Source of the DNA: JANWVO01 sp037446555
Lineage (GTDB): Bacteria; Acidobacteriota; Terriglobia; Bryobacterales; Bryobacteraceae
Direction: 5' to 3'
Length of the DNA: 64,000 bases
Assembly (NCBI GenBank): GCA_037446555.1
Contig: JBBIIK010000010.1
Span: forward strand, 1-64,000
The first letter of the stretch is position 1; each line of letters starts with the position of its first letter. Below are positions 58,867 through 64,000 of this stretch, one piece after another. The notes below the pieces were generated by a model. That model did not search any database. It was not told the DNA's origin and saw only the letters and a list, made by a program, of their open reading frames with translations. The position numbers and the translations under genes are program-made.

Positions 58867-59630
58867 CTTTGCTGCTGCTGGCGGCTGCCGCCGCAGCGCA
58901 GACGGGCTCTCTGCCGCGCGGCGGCGACTTGGGGCGCGAGTGGGCGGCGGAGGAGTGGAACTCGCGCAACCTGGTGATGAAAGGCAAGTGGTTGAGGGAG
59001 GGCAACACCGCGCGTTTCCGCGTCTTTTACAGCGATGCCAAAGGGCGTCCTGCCACATGGACGGTGGAAATTCTCTCCATCGAGGGCGATGAAGTGCGCA
59101 TGAGAGCGGTGGTACCCCTGAGCCAGGGACCGCGCGCCTACAGCGTCAACGGAAAGATCCAGAGCGACGGGCGCACCATCCGGGGCAAGGCGGAGTGGTG
59201 CGGCGGCGCGGTGGCGTGCGGCTTTCGCGTGGTGGCGGACTGGAAGCCCGCGCCGAAAGGCGTGGCGCAGGTGGCCGCCGCCTCTCCGGCACCCCGGAGT
59301 TCTTCGCCGCTCCTGGAGGGCATCCGCGCCAACCCAGGCAAGCTGTGGCGCGTCACGGACCTGACGACGCGCGGCTTCCATTGGGAGGGCACGTGGACTT
59401 TCGAGGGTGAGACGGTGCGTTTCTCTTACCGCGAGAAGAAGTCCGGCGCGAAAGCTGAAGGAGTGCTTGAACTACAAAAATGGGACGGCGCCTATGTGCG
59501 GCTGTTGAACCGCGCATCGAAGGACACCTATGAGGGGGACGTGCAGGCGGACGGGCGGACGATCCGTGGCACGGCGCAGTCCTGCGGGGTCGATCCGAAA
59601 TGCCGCTGGGAGGCGGTGATCGAGAAGTGA
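58848..59630 (+). CDS. Secreted protein with an internal duplication
   Basis: The 260-residue protein has a short signal peptide (cleavage near residue 18). Two similar halves follow: about 25-135, ending SDGRTIRGKAEWCGGAVACG, and about 160-260, ending ADGRTIRGTAQSCGVDPKC. Each half has the same beta-rich pattern and two cysteines at matching places. The function is unknown; repeats of this kind often bind ligand or mediate assembly. GTG start overlapping the preceding gene, so translation is coupled. Confidence 0.65.
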   Translation: MPARGLTLLLLAAAAAAQTGSLPRGGDLGREWAAEEWNSRNLVMKGKWLREGNTARFRVFYSDAKGRPATWTVEILSIEGDEVRMRAVVPLSQGPRAYSVNGKIQSDGRTIRGKAEWCGGAVACGFRVVADWKPAPKGVAQVAAASPAPRSSSPLLEGIRANPGKLWRVTDLTTRGFHWEGTWTFEGETVRFSYREKKSGAKAEGVLELQKWDGAYVRLLNRASKDTYEGDVQADGRTIRGTAQSCGVDPKCRWEAVIEK

Positions 59631-59631
59631 C

Positions 59632-59661
59632 TTGGCCCGGAGGGCGGCTTCACGGTATCCT
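59632..59661 (+). promoter_or_regulatory. Promoter of the 6S RNA gene
   Basis: TTGGCC (59632-59637) and TATCCT (59656-59661), with 18 bp between, place the start of transcription near 59668, in agreement with the closing stem of 6S RNA. Confidence 0.45.
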
Positions 59662-59667
59662 GTCGGG

Positions 59668-59870
59668 CAGAGGAGCGTTCCTGCGGAACGCGTCACTGGT
59701 CTCCATAATTGATCCGATGCTAGTGAATCTGGAGCCTGGCTCGAAGATTCGCGCTGGTGAGCATGCTCCGCAAGGAGAAGCCTGAAGGCGCGCGGCGGGC
59801 TCCCCCCGTGGTCGATCGGGGTCGATTCCGAGGCTGGAACGGTTCTTGTGGTGCGCTCCCTCTTCCCTGC
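59668..59870 (+). ncRNA. ssrS: 6S RNA (RNA polymerase regulator)
   Basis: The invariant core GGTGAGCATGCTC followed by GGAGAAGCCTGAA at 59756-59785 matches the core of known 6S RNAs closely. The closing stem pairs GAGGAGCG at about 59670 with CGCTCCCTC at about 59854. The total length of about 200 nt is normal. 6S RNA binds the housekeeping RNA polymerase and mimics an open promoter in stationary phase. It lies just upstream of ymdB, whose ribosome-binding site overlaps its 3' end. The exact ends are estimated. Confidence 0.85.
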
Positions 59871-59875
59871 TCTTC

Positions 59876-60676
59876 ATGCGAATTCTCTTCATCGGCGATA
59901 TTTTCGCCTCGCCCGGGCGCCGCATCACCGCCGCCTGCCTCGGACGCCTGATCAGCGATGAAAAGATCGATCTGGCGATCGCCAATGTCGAAAACGCCGC
60001 TGGCGGGTTCGGCATCACGCCGCCGCTGGCGCAGGAGCTGTTCGCGCTTGGCATCGATGTGATGACCACCGGCAATCACATCTGGGACAAGCGCGAGGTG
60101 TACGACTATTTGAACCGGGAGCCACGCCTGCTGCGTCCGGCGAACTACGGCGACGGCGTGCCCGGATCAGGAGTCTACACTGGCAAAGCCCGGAACGGCG
60201 TCCCTTACGCCGTTCTGAACCTTCAGGGACGCGTCCACATGCCGGCAATCGAGTGCCCGTTCCGCACGGCGGATTCGCTGCTGGCCGGGCTGGAGGCGGA
60301 GATCCGCATTCGCTTTGTGGATTTCCACGCCGAAGCCACCAGCGAGAAGATGGCCATGGGCTGGCACCTGGACGGGCGCGCCACCGCGGTGATCGGCACG
60401 CACACGCACGTCCCCACAGCCGATGCGCGCATCCTGCCGGGCGGCACGGCCTATCAGACGGACTGCGGGATGACCGGGCCCTACGACTCTGTGATCGGCG
60501 TGGAGAAGCGCACTATCCTGCACCGGTTTCTGACGCAGCTGCCGGCACGGTTTGAAGCGGCCACGGGCATGGTGGAGCTGCACGCGACGGTGATCGACGC
60601 CGACGACGACACCGGGCTGGCGCGCTCCATCCGGCCGTTGACGATCACAGCGGCCGAGGTGGGCGAGCCGCTGTAG
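59876..60676 (+). CDS. YmdB-family metallophosphoesterase (TIGR00282)
   Basis: The 266-residue protein belongs to the calcineurin-like phosphoesterases acting on cyclic nucleotides (Bacillus YmdB is a 2',3'-cAMP-active enzyme). Metal ligands are visible in ILFIGDIFASPGR, ENAAGGFG, TTGNHIWDKRE and the late IGTHTHVPTADARI. Length is normal. The ATG at 59876 begins a strand; an upstream in-frame ATG at 59846 lies inside the 6S RNA. It is followed by acs on the other strand, one base between stops. Confidence 0.88.
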   Translation: MRILFIGDIFASPGRRITAACLGRLISDEKIDLAIANVENAAGGFGITPPLAQELFALGIDVMTTGNHIWDKREVYDYLNREPRLLRPANYGDGVPGSGVYTGKARNGVPYAVLNLQGRVHMPAIECPFRTADSLLAGLEAEIRIRFVDFHAEATSEKMAMGWHLDGRATAVIGTHTHVPTADARILPGGTAYQTDCGMTGPYDSVIGVEKRTILHRFLTQLPARFEAATGMVELHATVIDADDDTGLARSIRPLTITAAEVGEPL

Positions 60677-60677
60677 G

Positions 60678-62606
60678 TCAGTCCTCGTCCTGTTGCGCCG
60701 CCAGCCGCGTCACCACGCCGAGGTCCTCAAGCGTCGTCACATCGCCCGTGACGGTATGCGAGGTGACAATCTCGCGCAGCAGGCGGCGCATGATCTTGCC
60801 GGAGCGAGTTTTGGGCAGCGCTTCGGTGAAGCGGATCTCCTCCGGGCGCGCGAAGGCGCCGATCTCGTGCGCCACCCACTGCCGGAGTTCTTTCGCAAGC
60901 CCGTCGCCGGGCGAGTAGCCCTGTTTCAGGGTGATAAAGCAGCACACTGCCTGGCCGGTGATCTCGTGCGGCTTGCCGACCACCGCTGCCTCTGCCACCG
61001 CGGGATGATGGACGAGCGCGGATTCGACCTCCATGGTGGAAAGCCGGTGCCCGCTGACGTTCATCACGTCGTCGACGCGACCGAGGATCCAGAAATAGCC
61101 GTCCTCGTCCTGGCGCGCCGCGTCGCCGGTGAAGTAGATGCCGGGCACGCGAGAGAAATACTGCTGCTCGTAACGCTGCGGGTCGCCCCAGATGGTGCGG
61201 AGCATGGAGGGCCAAGGGCGTTTGATGACGAGGAAGCCTTCCGTGTTGGGCGGAACCGGCTTGCCGTGAAAGTCGACCACATCCGCCTCGATTCCTGGCA
61301 TGGGAAGGGTGCCGGAGCCGGGCTTGAGCGGCACGGCGCCGGGCATGGGCGCGATGAGGATGCCGCCGGTTTCCGTCTGCCACCAGGTGTCGACGATCGG
61401 GCAGCTTTCCTTGCCGATCACGCGGTGGTACCACTCCCACGCGGCGGGATTGATGGGTTCGCCCACGCTGCCGAGCAGGCGCAGCGAGGAGAGATCGTGC
61501 TTCGCGGGGAGGGCATCGCCCTGCTTGATCAATGCGCGGATCGCGGTCGGCGACGTGTAGAAGATCGTGGCCTTGTAACGGGCGACAATCTCCCACCAGC
61601 GGTCCCACGCCGGATAATCCGGCGCGCCTTCGTACATAACGCAAGTGGCGCCCGCCGAGAGGGGTCCATAGACGAGATAAGAGTGCCCGGTGACCCAGCC
61701 GATGTCGGCCGTGCACCAGTAGATGTCGTCCTCCTTCAGGTCGAACACCCATTTCATGGTGCAGGTGACGTAGGTGAGGTAGCCGCCGGTAGTGTGGAGG
61801 ATCCCCTTGGGCTTGCCGGTGGTGCCGGAGGTGTAGAGCACGAAGAGCGGGTGTTCGGAGTCAAGCGGCTCGGCGGGACAATCGGGGGAAGCGCCTTCCT
61901 CGAGCTCGTGCCACCACAGGTCCCGCCCCTCCTGCATGTGAATCTGGCCGCCGGTGCGCTTCAGCACGATCAGGTCGCGGACGTTGGGACAATCGGCAAG
62001 CGCCTCGTCGGCGGCGTCCTTGAGCCGCACTTCCCTGCCCCGGCGCCAGCCGCCGTCGGCGGTGAGCACGAGGTGCGCGTCGAGGTCCTGGATGCGCGCT
62101 TTTAGGGCTTCCGCGGAGAAGCCACCGAAGACCACCGAGTGCGTGATGCCCAGCCGTGCGCAGGCGAGCATGGCCACCACGGCTTCGGGCACCATCGGCA
62201 TGTAGATGATGGCGCGGTCGCCCGTCTTGTAGCCGCGCGACTTCAGCACGTTGGCAAAGCGACAGACGTGTTCGTGCAACTCGCGGTAAGTGAGCGCCCG
62301 GCGGTCGCCCGGCTCGCCCTCAAACAGCAGGGCGGTCTTGTCCCCGCGTGCGGTCAAATGCCGGTCCAGGCAGTTGTAAGAGGCGTTCGTCTTCGCTCCA
62401 ACGAACCACTTCACGAAGGGCGGGTGCCACTCGAAGACGTGGCGCCACTTTTCGAACCAGTGAACCTCGTTCTCTGCCATTTCCGCCCAGAACTCTTCCG
62501 GATGCTCCACGGCGCGGTGGTAGAGGCTGCGATAAGCCTCCAGGCTGCCGACGTGGGCGCGGCTGGCGAATTCGGGCGGCGGTGGATAGACGGTCGTTTC
62601 CTGCAT
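60678..62606 (-). CDS. acs: Acetyl-CoA synthetase
   Basis: The 642-residue enzyme activates acetate with ATP and CoA. VLYTSGTTGKPKGIL is the AMP-binding loop, DTWWQTETGG a conserved acetate-pocket stretch, YFTGDAARQDEDGYFWILGR the hinge, and PKTRSGKIMRR carries the Lys that is acetylated to control activity. The length is typical. The ATG at 62606 starts with MQETTVYPPPPEF; an in-frame ATG 13 codons upstream is less likely. Single-gene unit. Confidence 0.95.
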   Translation of the reverse strand: MQETTVYPPPPEFASRAHVGSLEAYRSLYHRAVEHPEEFWAEMAENEVHWFEKWRHVFEWHPPFVKWFVGAKTNASYNCLDRHLTARGDKTALLFEGEPGDRRALTYRELHEHVCRFANVLKSRGYKTGDRAIIYMPMVPEAVVAMLACARLGITHSVVFGGFSAEALKARIQDLDAHLVLTADGGWRRGREVRLKDAADEALADCPNVRDLIVLKRTGGQIHMQEGRDLWWHELEEGASPDCPAEPLDSEHPLFVLYTSGTTGKPKGILHTTGGYLTYVTCTMKWVFDLKEDDIYWCTADIGWVTGHSYLVYGPLSAGATCVMYEGAPDYPAWDRWWEIVARYKATIFYTSPTAIRALIKQGDALPAKHDLSSLRLLGSVGEPINPAAWEWYHRVIGKESCPIVDTWWQTETGGILIAPMPGAVPLKPGSGTLPMPGIEADVVDFHGKPVPPNTEGFLVIKRPWPSMLRTIWGDPQRYEQQYFSRVPGIYFTGDAARQDEDGYFWILGRVDDVMNVSGHRLSTMEVESALVHHPAVAEAAVVGKPHEITGQAVCCFITLKQGYSPGDGLAKELRQWVAHEIGAFARPEEIRFTEALPKTRSGKIMRRLLREIVTSHTVTGDVTTLEDLGVVTRLAAQQDED

Positions 62607-63022
62607 GGCTGATCGAATGTTGAGTGTATCAGAGCGGGGAAGCACGGCTGAGAATCAGAAATCCGGGTTCTTTATTCCTGGAAGGGCCCTGCCGGGCGGA
62701 AACGCTGCCACGGGGATGCAGCCCGTGGGCGCAAATCGTACCGGAAATTGTTACCGGGGTGGGAGGATATTTCTGCGCCGGGGTGGAGGAATTTGCCGGA
62801 AAATTGCGGCCTCCGGCAGTGGCAGACAATTTGCATGCGGGGGTTGAGACGGCATGGCCTGCGGGTGTCTGGCGGAAGCCCGTCCCCTCGAGGCTCCGGC
62901 AAACCTCTGACGCGCAGGCGTGTCGTTGCAGAAATCGGTTGTGGTTATTTTGACTCAGCAAGAAGAATGCTTGCAACGATTCCGGAAGAAGAGTCCAATA
63001 GAGACTGATCAAGGAGGTTCAG
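62607..63022. other. Gap with repeated segments upstream of the DUF5666 gene
   Basis: These 416 bp contain a hairpin CCACGGG/CCCGTGG (62708-62714 with 62722-62728). They also contain two related segments: CCGGGGTGG plus AGGATATTT at 62754-62772 and CCGGGGTGGAGGAATTTG at 62778-62795, each next to a CCGGAAATTG-type stretch. No protein gene is recognised. A good AAGGAGG ribosome-binding site precedes the next gene. Promoter boxes are unclear. Confidence 0.4.
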
Positions 63023-63757
63023 ATGCGGAGAATTTTGAGCTGGCTTGCTCCGGCTTTGCTTGCGTTCAGCGTGCTTTGTCCGGCACAGACCGAGGATGTG
63101 CAAGATCTGGGCCCGAAGATTTTCCAGGCACAGTGGGTCAGCGTGGGCAAGCTGCCAGAAGACCCGTCTTCCCTGATTCCGTTCCCCTGGGGCGGCGATC
63201 CCCTGACCGATGGCGAGATCGAGGTCCGCGCCAAGGGACAGGTGAAGGTCGAGTTGGAGGGCGCCTTTCCCGAGGCATCCTACAAGCTTCTGGTCTGCAA
63301 GCTGAGCAATGTGGCGGACCGCTGCGCGGAACTCGGCACGGTGCCTACCGACGACAGGGGCAGGGCGAACGCCGTGGTGCCATGGCCGCAGGATGCCACC
63401 GGGCCGCACGCGGTCTTCTTCGTGCTGAGCCGGGACGAGGAGTCCCAGTTTGTCGCCGGATTCTACATGCCCTCGGGCGTACCGCCTGTGACGGGGATTC
63501 CGCCCACGACGGGGCAGACACCGGAGCCGCCCAAGCCCGAGTGGAAGGAAGTCCAGATCAAGGGAGCGATTGACTCCGTGGGCAATGGGTCCTTCGTTGT
63601 CGGGGGCCAGACGGTGCTGGTAGACGACAACACGCGCTATGCCGGACGAGTGAAGGAATTCGCCGATCTGGCCGCGGGCATGAAGGTGGAGGTGAGCGGA
63701 ACCACCGCTCCCGGAGGAGTCCTCGCCGCACGGGTTCTCGTCAGCGGCAAGATGTAG
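63023..63757 (+). CDS. Secreted protein with C-terminal DUF5666 domain
   Basis: The 244-residue protein has a signal peptide (cleavage near AQT at residue 22), a first beta domain to about 150, a Pro/Thr-rich linker (PPVTGIPPTTGQTPEPPKPE) and a C-terminal OB-like DUF5666 module beginning IKGAIDSVGNGSFVVGG. The function is unknown; these domains are common in acidobacterial and planctomycete exoproteins. The AAGGAGG site six bases before the ATG is strong. Confidence 0.7.
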   Translation: MRRILSWLAPALLAFSVLCPAQTEDVQDLGPKIFQAQWVSVGKLPEDPSSLIPFPWGGDPLTDGEIEVRAKGQVKVELEGAFPEASYKLLVCKLSNVADRCAELGTVPTDDRGRANAVVPWPQDATGPHAVFFVLSRDEESQFVAGFYMPSGVPPVTGIPPTTGQTPEPPKPEWKEVQIKGAIDSVGNGSFVVGGQTVLVDDNTRYAGRVKEFADLAAGMKVEVSGTTAPGGVLAARVLVSGKM

Positions 63758-63768
63758 CCAGGCCCGGC

Positions 63769-64000
63769 TCAGACTTCCTGAAGCACGTCGCCGTCGGCCC
63801 CGAGCAGGCGCATCCGGAAGGCCGGCTTGCCGAAGGCGTGCGTGGAACAGCTCAGGCATGGATCATAGGCGCGCACGACTGCGGAGACGCGGTTGAGCGC
63901 GCCTTCTTTCAATTGCGCTCCGTCAACGAAGCGTTCGGCCACCTGCCGGATGCTGTGGTTGATGGCCAGGTTGTTGTGGCCGGTGGCGACGATGAGGTTG
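63769..64000 (-). CDS. [NiFe]-hydrogenase large subunit, C-terminal part (partial)
   Basis: Only the last 76 residues are inside the window; the gene continues to the right. The terminal motif DPCLSCSTHAFG is the C-terminal nickel-binding CxxC of [NiFe]-hydrogenase alpha subunits, preceded by IVATGHNNLAINHSIRQVAE, as in the cytoplasmic groups 3 and 4. The mature protein ends at His in the STH tripeptide, so a dedicated endopeptidase is implied. Subgroup and partner genes cannot be seen. Confidence 0.88.
   Translation of the reverse strand, partial: NLIVATGHNNLAINHSIRQVAERFVDGAQLKEGALNRVSAVVRAYDPCLSCSTHAFGKPAFRMRLLGADGDVLQEV

Noticed and set aside
1..64000. CRISPR arrays, prophage genes, toxin-antitoxin or restriction systems
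   Set aside because: No regularly spaced direct repeats and no recognisable phage, Cas, restriction or toxin proteins were seen on either strand.

Overview
The window is GC-rich bacterial chromosome, most plausibly from a flagellated Acidobacteriota of the Solibacter/Bryobacter type. That placement is an inference from gene content: a sugar-degrading microcompartment, a PEP-CTERM protein, a sulfatase, a GRP-type sugar permease, many small secreted proteins of unknown function and a degenerate REP-associated transposase. No rRNA is present to confirm it. About 55 protein genes, one tRNA, one 6S RNA, one IS256-family element and one dead RAYT remnant are supported.

Layout. 0.1-2.65 kb is the edge of a bacterial microcompartment locus: a class II aldolase and an acylating aldehyde dehydrogenase, both with encapsulation helices, and a Shine-Dalgarno for the next gene at the very edge. 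3.28-9.79 kb is a flagellar basal-body and export operon, flgB-flgC-fliE-fliF-fliG-fliH-fliI-fliJ, tightly coupled except for an AT-rich 173-bp gap before fliJ. The GC skew of the plus strand changes sign near that gap. 9.9-14.5 kb holds a GT-C-like membrane protein, a secreted alpha/beta hydrolase, a sulfatase and a polysaccharide-export permease. 14.85-17.2 kb is a mobile-element patch: a dead RAYT gene between 45-bp inverted repeats, a 150-bp foldback and an IS256-family transposase. 17.3-25.1 kb mixes isolated complex I genes (nuoA, nuoI), an alanyl-tRNA editing protein, a sugar permease, a TPR protein, acetate kinase, and a minus-strand run STAS - CoA-disulfide-reductase-like - redoxin - nuoI.

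25.1-35.3 kb contains a Tat-exported glycosidase-like protein, tRNA-Val(GAC), a PEP-CTERM protein with promoter and terminator, an NfeD/slipin membrane pair, a thioredoxin-like protein, and a two-gene cassette of an alpha-helical barrel protein plus a 922-residue double glycosyltransferase. 35.2-38.7 kb is a minus-strand operon: queF, an LOR/SDH-domain enzyme, a methyltransferase and a phosphofructokinase with pyrophosphate-type residues. 38.8-46.6 kb has a ceramidase-like protein, an EF-G paralogue lacking the catalytic His, a tryptophanase, a zinc-ribbon coiled-coil protein and murJ. 46.6-60.7 kb is largely housekeeping: GT2-GtrA, M20 peptidase, a cyclophilin lipoprotein, DUF389, an LpxL-like acyltransferase, iscS-mnmA, SAM hydrolase, mutM, a homocysteine methyltransferase/MTHFR fusion, a TsaC-like protein, 6S RNA and ymdB. 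The window ends with acs, a secreted DUF5666 protein and the C-terminus of a [NiFe]-hydrogenase large subunit.

Working together: the microcompartment enzymes would cleave a deoxysugar phosphate and convert the aldehyde to acyl-CoA. Acetate kinase and acetyl-CoA synthetase, elsewhere in the window, could handle acetyl groups, and the GRP permease and secreted hydrolases suggest plant or algal polysaccharide use. IscS feeding MnmA, and MutM next to SAM hydrolase, are ordinary maintenance functions. I found no CRISPR array, prophage or complete defence island.
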